Positions 8,707-17,666 of a stretch of 64,000 nt of DNA are shown one piece after another (the stretch's first letter is position 1; each line of letters opens with the position of its first letter). The notes under the pieces are model-generated. The model ran no database searches and had not been told where the DNA came from. It was given only the letters and a program-made list of their open reading frames with translations. A program made the position numbers and the translations under genes. The stretch is from GCA-2720975 sp964467985 (GTDB lineage Bacteria; Planctomycetota; UBA1135; GCA-002686595): assembly GCA_964467985.1 (NCBI GenBank), contig CAYXTP010000001.1, forward strand, positions 248,001-312,000. The letters are read 5' to 3'.

Positions 8707-9363
8707 TCAGCCTCCCGCCTTTGACGATCTCTGGAGGACAAGGAACGTCTGCTGCGAAATGAATCGCAGGCTTGAGTAGAACCTCAGTGGTTGCGCCCCA
8801 GCGGCGCGCACCAGGCCCTCTAGCTGATCCCTGGAAATGGCCGTTCTCGAGTCAGGGTGTGCTGCGCGGCGCCATCCCTTACGTCGACGCAAGGCAGGCC
8901 AGGAAGCTGAATCCCAAAAGGACACCAGCACGGGTCCGTGACAGACCCGCACGAGTTCGCCGAGAAGCGCGGCGCGAGAGTCTTGCTCTCGCACGTGGTG
9001 CAACAGGCGACAACAAACGACGGCTCCAAAGGTGTTGGATCGGAAGGGCAGGGCCCACGCGGAGGCTTGTACCCGATCTGATCCCAGGCCCTCAGCGAGC
9101 ATGGGGGCGGAGACGTCCAGTCCCACATAGCGGGCCCCAGTTTCTTCAATTGTCGTCCGCAGTCGGCCCGTACCCGACGGAACATCCAGGACGGTCTGTC
9201 CAGCCAGGTCGGGTGCATGGCGGCTCATGGCGCGGGCGACGATGGCCGGGTCGCGGCCCGATGCGCGGCTGCTGCGCCAGCGGCGACCAGCGTAGTCGGA
9301 TCCGGCTCGTGGTGCCTGCCATGAGTCGCGAACGCGCTGGGGGTCGAAGTCGGAGGCGGACAT
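8707..9363 (-). CDS. Class I SAM-dependent methyltransferase
   Basis: 218-aa methyltransferase of the Methyltransf_11 type. Motif I is VLDVPSGTGR (58-67), GLDVSAPML (81-89) binds the SAM ribose, and the post-motif region VVCCRLLHHV is the usual motif III area. The C-terminus (RFYSSLRFISQQTFLVLQ) resembles methyltransferases acting on small molecules or lipids. The frame is open further upstream to 9474, but ATG at 9363 gives a normal domain and leaves room for the divergent aldehyde dehydrogenase promoter. It is directly coupled to the downstream LPS-type kinase, so a role in envelope glycolipid modification is plausible but unproven. Confidence 0.78.
   Translation of the reverse strand: MSASDFDPQRVRDSWQAPRAGSDYAGRRWRSSRASGRDPAIVARAMSRHAPDLAGQTVLDVPSGTGRLRTTIEETGARYVGLDVSAPMLAEGLGSDRVQASAWALPFRSNTFGAVVCCRLLHHVREQDSRAALLGELVRVCHGPVLVSFWDSASWPALRRRKGWRRAAHPDSRTAISRDQLEGLVRAAGAQPLRFYSSLRFISQQTFLVLQRSSKAGG
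8711..8715 (-). promoter_or_regulatory. Shine-Dalgarno site deciding the kinase start
   Basis: GGAGG on the minus strand lies 5 nt before ATG 8705 and inside the last codons of the methyltransferase gene. It supports 8705 over the upstream TTG at 8741 and implies coupled translation. Confidence 0.7.
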
Positions 9364-9459
9364 GGTTGGGTGGCGAGCCGAGTTGTACCTTTTCTTGCCC
9401 GCCCGTGGATCGCACAAGTAGGGGGTGGCCGACACGGCGTCAGTTCCTACGCTCCTAGC

Positions 9460-10893
9460 ATGCTGAAAGAGCACTATCCGTATTGGCTCGCCGGCCAGGC
9501 CTCAAGCGGCCCGGACGAGAGCGTGGTCCTGAACAAGTTCAACGGTGAGCCGGTCGCTCGCGTGGCCCGCGCGAACCGTGAAGCCCTACTGCGGGCCATC
9601 GGAGCCGCCCAGGCTGCGGCCCGGCCCATGGCTCAATTGGCCTCCTTCGAGCGGGCGGCAGGCCTGCGTCACTGCGCGGCTCGCTTTGAAGAGCGGGCCG
9701 AAGAACTCGCGCACGTCCTGTGCCTTGAGGCAGGCAAGCCCATCCGGGATGCCCGCGGCGAAGTGGGTCGCCTCGTAGATACCTTTCGGGTCGCTTCTGA
9801 GGAGGCCACACGTCTAGGTGGGGAAGTGCTGCCCCTGGATGTGACCGGACGGGCCCGCGCCTACCGAGGCATGTGGAAGCGCGTGCCCATTGGTCCGTGC
9901 GGTTTCATCACTCCCTGGAATTTCCCCCTGAATCTCGTGGCCCACAAGGTGGCACCGGCCCTGGCCGTTGGCAATCCGTTTGTGCTCAAGCCAGCCAGCG
10001 CCACGCCACTCGGAGCGTTGCTGATCGGCGAGGTGCTAGCCGAGCTCGACCTGCCTTCCGGCGCCTTCTCGATCCTGCCTTGCCCGGTGCATGACGCAGC
10101 ACCCCTGGTGGAGGACGAGCGACTGAAACTGCTCTCCTTCACTGGCTCACACCAGGTCGGGTGGGACCTCAAAGCGCGTGCCGGCAAGAAACACGTCCAG
10201 CTGGAACTGGGGGGCAACGCCGCATGCATCGTGGACGAAGACGCCGACCTTGAGGACACGGTCGCGCGCTTGGTGATCGGGGCGTTCTATCAGTCGGGAC
10301 AGAGCTGCATCGGCGTGCAGCGCATCCTCGTTCACGAGTCCATCTTCCCCGAGCTCAAGCAGCGGCTCGTGGCAGCGACCGCAGCCCTCGTTAGCGGAGA
10401 TCCTCTCAATGAAGGTACCTTCGTGGGGCCCATGATCTCTGAGCCGGAAGCGCAGCGCCTGCAAGGCTGGATCCAGCAGGCTGTCGACGAAGGGGCGACC
10501 TTGCTGGTGGGCGGTGAACGCGAGGGTTCCTTGCTCCAGGCGACCCTGCTTGAAGATGTGCCCACCGACCTGCCCCTGAGCCGCGAAGAGGCCTTTGGGC
10601 CGGTGGCCATCCTCTCCTCATTCAGTGATTTCGACCAGGCTCTCGCGGAGGTCAACAATTCCAAGTACGGCTTGCAGGCGGGGCTCTTCACGCGCGACAT
10701 TCACAAGGCCAACCGGGCCTGGGATGAGCTCGAAGTTGGAGCTGTCGTGGTGGGGGACGTTCCTTCCTGGCGTGTGGATCACATGCCCTACGGCGGAGTG
10801 AAGGACTCGGGCCTGGGAAGAGAAGGGCTGCGGTTCGCCATGCAGGAGCAGACCGAGATGCGCTTGATGGTGATTCGCGACCCCGAGTCTTGA
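9460..10893 (+). CDS. NAD(P)+-dependent aldehyde dehydrogenase
   Basis: Aldehyde dehydrogenase superfamily, 477 aa, oxidising an aldehyde to a carboxylate. All catalytic residues are present: Asn154 in TPWNFPLN, Lys177 in LKPAS, the FTGS turn (227-230), Glu249 in LELGGN, and nucleophile Cys283 in GQSCIGVQR. Ile after the Cys is seen in semialdehyde, lactaldehyde and phosphonoacetaldehyde-type members, but the substrate cannot be fixed. ATG at 9460 starts just before the conserved N-terminus; a start at 9370 would overlap the divergent methyltransferase promoter. The helicase gene starts 18 nt downstream. Confidence 0.92.
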   Translation: MLKEHYPYWLAGQASSGPDESVVLNKFNGEPVARVARANREALLRAIGAAQAAARPMAQLASFERAAGLRHCAARFEERAEELAHVLCLEAGKPIRDARGEVGRLVDTFRVASEEATRLGGEVLPLDVTGRARAYRGMWKRVPIGPCGFITPWNFPLNLVAHKVAPALAVGNPFVLKPASATPLGALLIGEVLAELDLPSGAFSILPCPVHDAAPLVEDERLKLLSFTGSHQVGWDLKARAGKKHVQLELGGNAACIVDEDADLEDTVARLVIGAFYQSGQSCIGVQRILVHESIFPELKQRLVAATAALVSGDPLNEGTFVGPMISEPEAQRLQGWIQQAVDEGATLLVGGEREGSLLQATLLEDVPTDLPLSREEAFGPVAILSSFSDFDQALAEVNNSKYGLQAGLFTRDIHKANRAWDELEVGAVVVGDVPSWRVDHMPYGGVKDSGLGREGLRFAMQEQTEMRLMVIRDPES

Positions 10894-10911
10894 GCGGCGC
10901 CAGGCTGACCT

Positions 10912-13260
10912 ATGGCCGCAGATCGTTACAATGGGTCCGTGCAAGACGTCAGCAACACGGCCGGAGATGAGTGCGGTGACCCTTTCTCCGGACCTCCTGA
11001 GGACGCGCCCTGGTTGGGTTTGGAGAGTGCTCCCAAGCCGGTGATTCTCGCCCCCGCGGAGGCCTCCCGAGGCGCCGAGTCGGTCACCCAGGGTGATTCA
11101 CCTGCCGTCCCGATCGACTTGCTGGCCGGGCTGAACCCCGGGCAACACGAAGCCTGTCTGCACGCAGAAGGGCCGCTGTTGATTTTGGCGGGGCCCGGTT
11201 CAGGCAAGACCCGCGTCATCACCCGCCGCATCGCGCATCTGATCACGGAGCGTGGGGTCCAGCCCTGGGAGATCCTGGCCATTACCTTCACAAACAAGGC
11301 GGCCAAGGAAATGCGCGCAAGGGTGGAGGCCATGCTGCCCGGCGTTTCTGGGTTATGGGTGAGCACCTTCCATTCCATGTGTGCACGGATTCTGCGCCGC
11401 GAGATTGAGGTCCTGGACGGCTACAGCCGCGACTTTTCGATTTACGACACCTCCGATCGCAACGCCTTGATCAAGAAACTGATCAAGGAGCTGGGCTACG
11501 ACATCCAGCGCTTCAGGCCCGTTGTTTTGGGCGGGTGGATATCGAATATCAAGAACGGCATGGCCGCCGAACCCGGCGAATTCACCCTCGACAACGGGGA
11601 GGGCATGGACGACGAGGTCTATCGCAAAGTCTGGGGTCGTTACGAGCAGGCCATGCGCGACAACAACGCGCTCGACTTTGACGACTTGTTGGTCAAGACG
11701 CTAGAGGTTTTCGACGCCCAGCCGGGCATCCGGGACGCCTACGCCCGGCGCTTCCGCTACGTGATGGTCGACGAGTACCAAGACACTAACCGCGTGCAGT
11801 ACCTGCTGACACGCCACCTTGCTGGCTTTCACATGAACCTGGCCGTGTGCGGCGATCCGGACCAGTCCATCTATCGCTGGCGCGGGGCCGACGTGCGCAA
11901 CATTTTGGATTTTGAGAAAGATCACAAGAGCAGCAAGACGGTGAGACTTGAGCAGAACTACCGGTCTACGGCCACGATCCTAAGGGTCGCCAGTGAGGTC
12001 ATTGGTCACAACAGCGAGCGCAAGCCGATGGAACTCTTCACCGAGGGTGACGTAGGCGATCCGGTGGTCGTGCTGGAGTGCGGCGACGAGAACGAGGAGG
12101 CCAAGGAGATCGCGGCCCAGTGTCTGGGGCTCAAGGCCCGCGGAAGGAGTTACTCCGACTGCGCCATTTTTTATCGCATGAATTTCATGCAGCGCGCTCT
12201 GGAAGCGGGCCTGCGCCGAGCAGGTGTTCCCTACCAGGTCGTGGCGGGCTTGGAATTCTACGCACGTCGGGAAGTGCGTGACCTGATCGCCTACCTGCGG
12301 TTGATCGTCAATCCCGCCGATGATGTGGCATTCATGCGGGTAGCCAACGCGCCCCTACGCGGGGTGGGAGCGACGAGCCTGCAGCGCTTGGTCGATTGGG
12401 CGGCGGACCGACGTGTGTCTCTGAGCCAGGCCTGCCGGTCTGAGGAGGCTCTCGGGGGCATTCGGGGTCGCGGCAAGAAAGGGCTCGCGCTCTTTGGGGG
12501 GGTGCTCAACAGCTTGGAGGCCGCCCGCGGGGCGAGCGCATCGGATGCGCTAGCTATGGTTCTCGCGGAGATCGACGTAGGCCGCTGGATTGCTGAGATG
12601 GACGACGGCACAGGACTGGTAGACCGCGAGGCCAACGTCGACGAACTCTGCGTTTCGGCCGAGGAATTCGATCGCAATTACCCCAACGCTGGATTGGCCG
12701 GGTTCCTTGAAAACGTGGCCTTGGTCAGCGACTCCGACGCTGCGGCGGCAGATGGGGAATCAGTGAAGCTGATGACCTTGCACGCCTGCAAAGGGTTGGA
12801 GTATCCCGCGGTCTTCATTGCGGGTTTGGAAGAGGAGTTGTTGCCTCACGGACGAGCATTGGAGGAGGACCCCGACGGTGGCCTCGAGGAAGAGCGACGA
12901 CTGTTCTACGTCGGAATGACGCGTGCCAAGGAACTTCTGACCTTAACACACGCCACCTCCCGCAACTATTTCGGGTCGGAGCGTTGGCAACCCGGATCGC
13001 GGTTCTTGGAAGAGTTGCCCGCGGACGCTGTTGAGGGCCTTGACGCCGAGTCAGCGCACGAAGGCCTTGGGGAGTACGAGCCCTCGGCAGGCAGTCTCGA
13101 GCTGCGCATCGGAGATCGTGTGGAGCACGACCATTTCGGGGTGGGTAGGATCGAGGGCGTGCGCGGGAGTGGAGTCAACGCCCGAGCGACAGTCGCCTTC
13201 ATTCAGGCCGGCACGAAAGAACTGCTCCTGACCTACGCCAACTTGCGGGTGATCAACTGA
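10912..13260 (+). CDS. pcrA: UvrD/PcrA-type ATP-dependent DNA helicase
   Basis: Superfamily 1A 3'-5' helicase, 782 aa, acting in repair and replication-fork clearance. Motifs in order: Walker A AGPGSGKT (93-100), DEYQDTN (about 285), CGDPDQSIYRWRGA (about 313), EQNYRS (about 345), LMTLHACKGLEYP (about 618), and RRLFYVGMTRAKE (about 660). The C-terminal GDRVEHDHFGVGRIEGV (about 733) matches the PcrA Tudor-like RNA-polymerase-binding region. About 70 residues precede the usual start; they are low in recognisable structure, so translation may begin further in, for example at GTG 10936. The stop overlaps the next gene's ATG by 1 nt, indicating coupled translation with the sigma-54 ATPase. Confidence 0.93.
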   Translation: MAADRYNGSVQDVSNTAGDECGDPFSGPPEDAPWLGLESAPKPVILAPAEASRGAESVTQGDSPAVPIDLLAGLNPGQHEACLHAEGPLLILAGPGSGKTRVITRRIAHLITERGVQPWEILAITFTNKAAKEMRARVEAMLPGVSGLWVSTFHSMCARILRREIEVLDGYSRDFSIYDTSDRNALIKKLIKELGYDIQRFRPVVLGGWISNIKNGMAAEPGEFTLDNGEGMDDEVYRKVWGRYEQAMRDNNALDFDDLLVKTLEVFDAQPGIRDAYARRFRYVMVDEYQDTNRVQYLLTRHLAGFHMNLAVCGDPDQSIYRWRGADVRNILDFEKDHKSSKTVRLEQNYRSTATILRVASEVIGHNSERKPMELFTEGDVGDPVVVLECGDENEEAKEIAAQCLGLKARGRSYSDCAIFYRMNFMQRALEAGLRRAGVPYQVVAGLEFYARREVRDLIAYLRLIVNPADDVAFMRVANAPLRGVGATSLQRLVDWAADRRVSLSQACRSEEALGGIRGRGKKGLALFGGVLNSLEAARGASASDALAMVLAEIDVGRWIAEMDDGTGLVDREANVDELCVSAEEFDRNYPNAGLAGFLENVALVSDSDAAAADGESVKLMTLHACKGLEYPAVFIAGLEEELLPHGRALEEDPDGGLEEERRLFYVGMTRAKELLTLTHATSRNYFGSERWQPGSRFLEELPADAVEGLDAESAHEGLGEYEPSAGSLELRIGDRVEHDHFGVGRIEGVRGSGVNARATVAFIQAGTKELLLTYANLRVIN

Positions 13261-14180
13261 TGTCTTCAGACTCGAAGGCTGAACACGCGAAGGACCTTGG
13301 TCTCCGGCTGCGCGCGCTCTGGTGCGAAGCGCAAGAAGCTGGACTTGCTGACTCGGCGCAAGACCTGCTGAAGCTATTGACCGACCGGCCTTCAACCGCA
13401 ACGGAGCCCGCAGACGATGCAGTGCCCATGCAGTTCGGAATGGTGGGGGCCAGTGAACCCATGCAGGCCGTGTTTTCACTTCTCGGGCGCCTGGCTCCCT
13501 CGCAGGTGAGTGTCCTCATTGAGGGCGAGACGGGAACAGGCAAGGAGCTCGTCGCGCGCGCCCTGCACGAACACAGTCCTCGCAGTGCGCAGCCCTTTCT
13601 GGCCGAAAACTGCGCCGCCGTTCCAGCGAATCTCTTGGAGTCCGAGCTGTTCGGGCATGTCAAGGGCGCGTTCACAGGGGCCGTGGAGGCGCGTCCCGGG
13701 CACTTCGTGGCCGCCAATGGAGGCACCCTCTTTCTCGACGAGATCGGGGACATGCCCCTGGCGATGCAAGCCAAGTTGCTACGTGTGCTGGAGAGTGGCG
13801 AAGTGCGCCCCGTGGGCTCCAATGAGACCCAGACAGTGGATGTTCGCGTGGTCGCCGCGACCAACCGAGACCTCGCGGCCATGTGCAAGGAACGGACCTT
13901 TCGCGAGGATCTGTACTTCCGCCTCAACGTCGTGACGGTCAGCCTGCCTCCCCTGCGAGAGCGTTTGGACGACTTGCCCCATCTGGTGCGTTACTTTTCG
14001 GAGTCCATCGGTAGGGACCTGGGACGGGACGTTCTCTTCACCCCGCAGGCCCACGAGGCTTTGGCTGCGTGGCACTGGCCTGGCAATGTCCGTGAGCTCG
14101 AGAACGAACTCAGGCGTGCGGCCGCCTTGGCCGAAGGGCCGCTGAGGCCCCGCGACCTCTCCAAACACATGCACACCTAG
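13260..14180 (+). CDS. Sigma-54 activator AAA+ ATPase lacking a DNA-binding domain
   Basis: Bacterial enhancer-binding-protein ATPase, 306 aa. It has Walker A GETGTGKE (89-96), the sigma-54 contact loop GAFTGA (136-141), Walker B GTLFLDE (155-161), the arginine-finger region REDLYFRLN (215-223) and WPGNVREL (273-280). The N-terminal 60 residues are short and helical, with no receiver, GAF or PAS domain. The protein stops at residue 306, right after the AAA+ lid, so there is no Fis-type helix-turn-helix. It should still remodel sigma-54 RNA polymerase, but either from solution or via a partner. It is coupled to the helicase upstream. The FHA-like membrane protein begins 53 nt downstream. Confidence 0.88.
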   Translation: MSSDSKAEHAKDLGLRLRALWCEAQEAGLADSAQDLLKLLTDRPSTATEPADDAVPMQFGMVGASEPMQAVFSLLGRLAPSQVSVLIEGETGTGKELVARALHEHSPRSAQPFLAENCAAVPANLLESELFGHVKGAFTGAVEARPGHFVAANGGTLFLDEIGDMPLAMQAKLLRVLESGEVRPVGSNETQTVDVRVVAATNRDLAAMCKERTFREDLYFRLNVVTVSLPPLRERLDDLPHLVRYFSESIGRDLGRDVLFTPQAHEALAAWHWPGNVRELENELRRAAALAEGPLRPRDLSKHMHT

Positions 14181-14233
14181 ACCGAAATTCGACTCTAGCC
14201 TGCCCTCCCCCCCCAAACCTCCCCCGCGCTCCC

Positions 14234-15598
14234 ATGGCAATACTGATCGTCGAAGAAGGTGGCAAGCGACGCCGCTTCCGTCTCAACCCAGGCAAGCTGA
14301 CACTCGGCAGTGGTGAGGAAGCGACCCTGCGACTGACATCCGAAGGCGTGGCCCGCATTCACGCCGTGTTGGTCTGCGAGGACGGAGTGGTGACTCTACA
14401 ACCCGAAGCTGGCGTGGCGCCGATCAAGGTCGGCGGAAGGTCACAGTCGGCTCCCTTCAGACTTTCGGCGGGCAAGACGGCTCAGGTGGGAAGCGCCCGC
14501 ATCAGCATCGAAGCTGAGCAGGGTGCAGCGTCCACGCAAGGATCGAAACGGCAACCTGCCCGCTCGGGCGCCGCGGGCCGCAGCAATAGGGCCAGCAAGG
14601 GGGCAACACGCGGGCGTGGACGTCAGTCGCGCGACGAAGACTCCGCTGAGGAACGACGCCCCCGACGGCGCAAGTCCAAATCAGGCTTCCCCGCGTGGCT
14701 CGTGATCGTTGTGGGCATCGGAGGAGCACTGCTTGTGTTCAAACTGCTCGACAATTTCGCCGAGACCTCATCGGTCAAAGTATTTGAGCCTCTCGGTAGC
14801 AAGGGCAAGATCGAAGAGAAGCTCTCAGGCGGCGACTACAAGGGAGTTCTTGCCGAACTGAAGTGGGTGGACGAAAACCGCGCCGGCATGTCGGCGGAGT
14901 GGCGAACGTACTTCGACGGTGTTCAGACTCAGGCCGACGCAATGCAGGCCGAGGCTCAACTCTATGCTCGCAATACGAAGGGCACGGAGATATTCACCAC
15001 GCAACTGGAGAAGTTTCAGGGTACGTATCTGAGGCGTAACACCCGCCCGGAGGCGCGCGTGTTCCTCAAGCGCATCGCTCAATTCAAGGCGGACTACCCG
15101 CGTCACCCCCAGTTGGGCTGGTGCGACCGCATGGCCGAGCGCTATGCGGACATCGCCAAGATGACCGAGCCGCCCACGCTCGCGGACTTGGAGTTCGAAG
15201 TGAAGACCCTCACCTGGGCCAGGCCTAGGGACTACAAGACCAGCTTCGAGTTGCTCAACGCGTTCCTGGCCAGCGCCACTGGGGGCGAGCAGGCGGCGGT
15301 AGAGGCCCTCATTCAAGAGAAGATCACCGAACGGGAGGTCTTCTTCAAAGACCGCATGGAGCAGGCCGTGTACTACTGGGACAACAAGCAGACGAGCAAG
15401 ATGGTCGGGGAGCTTGCCTTGCTTGTATCGTTGATCGGCGATCGTGTGATGGCCGACGAGGCTGCGGAAGAGCTCGTCTTGGTCCCCGGGCTGGATGGCT
15501 ACTTGCGTTCCTACAAGAAGGACCGCGTCAGTCGTTTCGCAGCTCTGATGGAGAACAGCATCGTCCGCCAATACGCCGAGAACAACGACGTCTTCTGA
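14234..15598 (+). CDS. FHA-like membrane protein with helical C-terminal region
   Basis: 454 aa. Residues 1-95 look like a forkhead-associated domain. The strand pattern fits, with LTLGSGEEATLRL (22-34) in place of GR..DL.L, and VARIHAVL (39-46) in place of SR.HA; the phosphate-binding Arg/Ser residues are weakened. A long basic, Ser/Gly/Arg-rich linker (96-150) leads to one TM helix (153-171). A helical region of about 280 residues with TPR-like periodicity follows. The predicted topology has FHA in the cytoplasm and helices outside. It may read phosphorylation for the neighbouring sigma-54 ATPase, but that link is inferred only from position. It converges with the GT4 gene; a 7-bp hairpin (15603-15619) lies at the junction. 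Confidence 0.65.
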   Translation: MAILIVEEGGKRRRFRLNPGKLTLGSGEEATLRLTSEGVARIHAVLVCEDGVVTLQPEAGVAPIKVGGRSQSAPFRLSAGKTAQVGSARISIEAEQGAASTQGSKRQPARSGAAGRSNRASKGATRGRGRQSRDEDSAEERRPRRRKSKSGFPAWLVIVVGIGGALLVFKLLDNFAETSSVKVFEPLGSKGKIEEKLSGGDYKGVLAELKWVDENRAGMSAEWRTYFDGVQTQADAMQAEAQLYARNTKGTEIFTTQLEKFQGTYLRRNTRPEARVFLKRIAQFKADYPRHPQLGWCDRMAERYADIAKMTEPPTLADLEFEVKTLTWARPRDYKTSFELLNAFLASATGGEQAAVEALIQEKITEREVFFKDRMEQAVYYWDNKQTSKMVGELALLVSLIGDRVMADEAAEELVLVPGLDGYLRSYKKDRVSRFAALMENSIVRQYAENNDVF

Positions 15599-15608
15599 CG
15601 GACAGAGA

Positions 15609-16661
15609 CTAGGTCTCTGCACCTTCAGCAGTCAATTCCTCGAACAGCGGGAGCCAGCCCTCGTGTTCGGCCTTGCGTGCTTGGGCGCGTGCGCTCTTGC
15701 CAAGCTTGCGTGCTGTCTCCCCGTCTTCAAGCAGGTCTGACAGTAGGCCCGCAAGGGCGTCGGGTTCGTTGCGTGGCACGAGCAGTGCATCGCGCTTGTC
15801 CTTGACCAAGCCGAAGGACCCCTGGACAGCAGAGATCACACAGGGCAATCCCAGGGCCAGTGCTTCGTGGGTGAGCCAGCCCGGTGTACCCGCCGTGCGT
15901 GGGTCAACAAAGATGTCGAACTCAGACAGAATCTCGGCCGTGGTCGGGGCCGCGGGCGCGGCAAAGATCACGCGGTCCATCAGGCCCAAGTCGAGAGCGC
16001 AACGACGTGCACGGGATTCCGCAGGTCCCTGGCCCAACAGGACAAAGTGGGCAGGCTCACCACGCTGTACGAGCTTGCGGGCGGCTTGCAGGAAGACCTC
16101 CGCACCAGCCGACTCCGACAGGCCGCCCGCGAATCCCACCCGGCGTTTGCCCTTGCGCTTGAAGGCAGGTGCCAAGCGTGCGGGCAACTCCGGTTGATGG
16201 GCGATGACACGCATGCGGTCACGGGGCAGGCCGCCGCGGTTGACGGCTCCCTCTTCTAGCGTTCGGCAGGGGTGCACAACGGCGAGCAGCTGTTCGTTGT
16301 TGTGTTCGATGGGTTCGCTGACAGGTGCCGTCAATTCCAGGACATGCGGGCCTGCCAGCCGAGCCGCAAGGGGGGCCAGCTCGGCGCCCAGGACGTAGGT
16401 CAAGTCGGCTTCGAGAGCTAGCGCTAGCTGATGCATGCGGCGCGCAACAAAGGGCACGTGCCAGGGCCGCATGGTCCCGGCCCATTGGACAACTTCGACG
16501 CCCAATTCAACAAACTCATCGCGGCGGCAGCCCCCTGGGGCAGCTAGGGTCACCCGGCTTCCGGCTTCTTGTAGCGCGTGCAGGCAACAGCGTAGGCGTT
16601 CGGTCGAACCGCTCAGGTCCAGGTGCGAAGCGACGAACAGGATGCTGGAGGGGGCAGACAT
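15609..16661 (-). CDS. GT4-like glycosyltransferase
   Basis: GT-B fold glycosyltransferase, 350 aa. The N-terminal Rossmann strand reads ILFVASHLDLSGSTERL. The C-terminal half has RRVGFAGGLSESAG, FVLLGQGP, FDIFVDP and a donor-binding stretch ending HEALALGLPCVIS, where the Glu of the E-x7-E-like motif lies. Retaining GT4 enzymes add a sugar from a nucleotide donor. It is the third gene of the minus-strand operon kinase, LpxL-like acyltransferase, glycosyltransferase (21-nt gap), so LPS core or lipid A decoration is the likely task. The donor sugar cannot be read. Confidence 0.78.
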   Translation of the reverse strand: MSAPSSILFVASHLDLSGSTERLRCCLHALQEAGSRVTLAAPGGCRRDEFVELGVEVVQWAGTMRPWHVPFVARRMHQLALALEADLTYVLGAELAPLAARLAGPHVLELTAPVSEPIEHNNEQLLAVVHPCRTLEEGAVNRGGLPRDRMRVIAHQPELPARLAPAFKRKGKRRVGFAGGLSESAGAEVFLQAARKLVQRGEPAHFVLLGQGPAESRARRCALDLGLMDRVIFAAPAAPTTAEILSEFDIFVDPRTAGTPGWLTHEALALGLPCVISAVQGSFGLVKDKRDALLVPRNEPDALAGLLSDLLEDGETARKLGKSARAQARKAEHEGWLPLFEELTAEGAET

Positions 16662-16682
16662 GGCTGATGGGTAGAGGAGATC

Positions 16683-17666
16683 CTACGCTGCCGATGGGCC
16701 GACCCGTGTCGGCTTCCCAGCCCCGCGCGAGCCTAGTGGAGTGGTGGGGCCCGACTCAGGAGGCGTGCGCCAACGATGTTGGTGCCAGGACCACTGTTCA
16801 GGGTCCTGACGAACCCATGTCTCGTACATCTGGTTCATGCGCAGCAGTAGGTCCTCTGTGGCCTCAAGGCGTGGCCTTGTGGGGTCCAAGACCAGTGGTT
16901 CTTCGAACAGGAGTGCATAACCCGTTCCCCGTGCGACACAACGCATGGGCACAAGGGGCGTGTCGTGCGCGCGGGCCAGGGCCGCTGGGGCACTCATGGT
17001 CAACGCGGGGCGTCCAAAGAACGGAATGTGCTGTCCGGCGAGCCGGCGCACTTCCAGATCGCAGACCAGACCCAAGATCTCGCCGTGCCTGAGGACCTCG
17101 AGCAGCTTCCGGGGATGGGAGTTTTGGGCCAGGGACTCAAGTCCGAAGCCACGTCGCATTCCCGTCAGCCACTTGGACGTCGAATCGCGCTTGCGTTCCA
17201 ATCCAACCACTTTTCCCTGGAACCCGAGCCTGCGCAAGCGAGCACACCCAAGCTCCCAATTCCCAATGTGGGCGCTGAGCACGATCGCCCCTCGACCTCG
17301 GTCCAACACCCCTTGGAGGTGCTCAATCGAGTCATCCACGGTCACCAGGTCTTCGATCCACATGCCCCTGTGACTTTGCGGACCCGAGGGCGGAGCGCCT
17401 CGTGCGAGACGCAACCACTCCTGAAACAAGCGTGCGGAGTGGGAGAAACTGGCGCGCAAGATGGACTCGCGTTGATCCTCGGATAGCTCTGTCCCGAAGG
17501 CAATCTCAAGATTGCTTCGCGCTCGGTCGCCCAGGGCACCCCGCCGGGCCAGGGCCGCCGCCGCGCCCAGACCCATCCTCATCAACCTAGGGGGAACCGC
17601 CCCGCTGACGCTTGTCAGGGTCTTCAGCGACTTGGCGCGCAGGGTGCGGCGAAGGGGTTCACTCAC
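16683..17666 (-). CDS. LpxL/LpxM-like lipid A lauroyl acyltransferase
   Basis: Late lipid A acyltransferase family (LpxL/HtrB), 327 aa, which puts secondary acyl chains on Kdo-lipid A at the inner membrane. The catalytic HX4E motif is HIGNWE (133-138). The family's N-terminal NLEIAFG (52-58) and the FFGRPA (216-221) and TPLVPM (236-241) blocks are present. The C-terminal 30 residues are a Gly/Pro/Thr tail of no known role. Translation starts at GTG 17666, inside the last codons of the kinase gene (8-nt overlap), so the two are coupled. Presence of this gene is a good sign that the organism makes acylated LPS. Confidence 0.85.
   Translation of the reverse strand: MSEPLRRTLRAKSLKTLTSVSGAVPPRLMRMGLGAAAALARRGALGDRARSNLEIAFGTELSEDQRESILRASFSHSARLFQEWLRLARGAPPSGPQSHRGMWIEDLVTVDDSIEHLQGVLDRGRGAIVLSAHIGNWELGCARLRRLGFQGKVVGLERKRDSTSKWLTGMRRGFGLESLAQNSHPRKLLEVLRHGEILGLVCDLEVRRLAGQHIPFFGRPALTMSAPAALARAHDTPLVPMRCVARGTGYALLFEEPLVLDPTRPRLEATEDLLLRMNQMYETWVRQDPEQWSWHQHRWRTPPESGPTTPLGSRGAGKPTRVGPSAA

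Noticed and set aside
15603..15619. 7-bp hairpin between the FHA-like and GT4 genes as terminator
   Set aside because: Stem is short and overlaps a stop codon, with no T-tract; listed only as a note in the gene entry.
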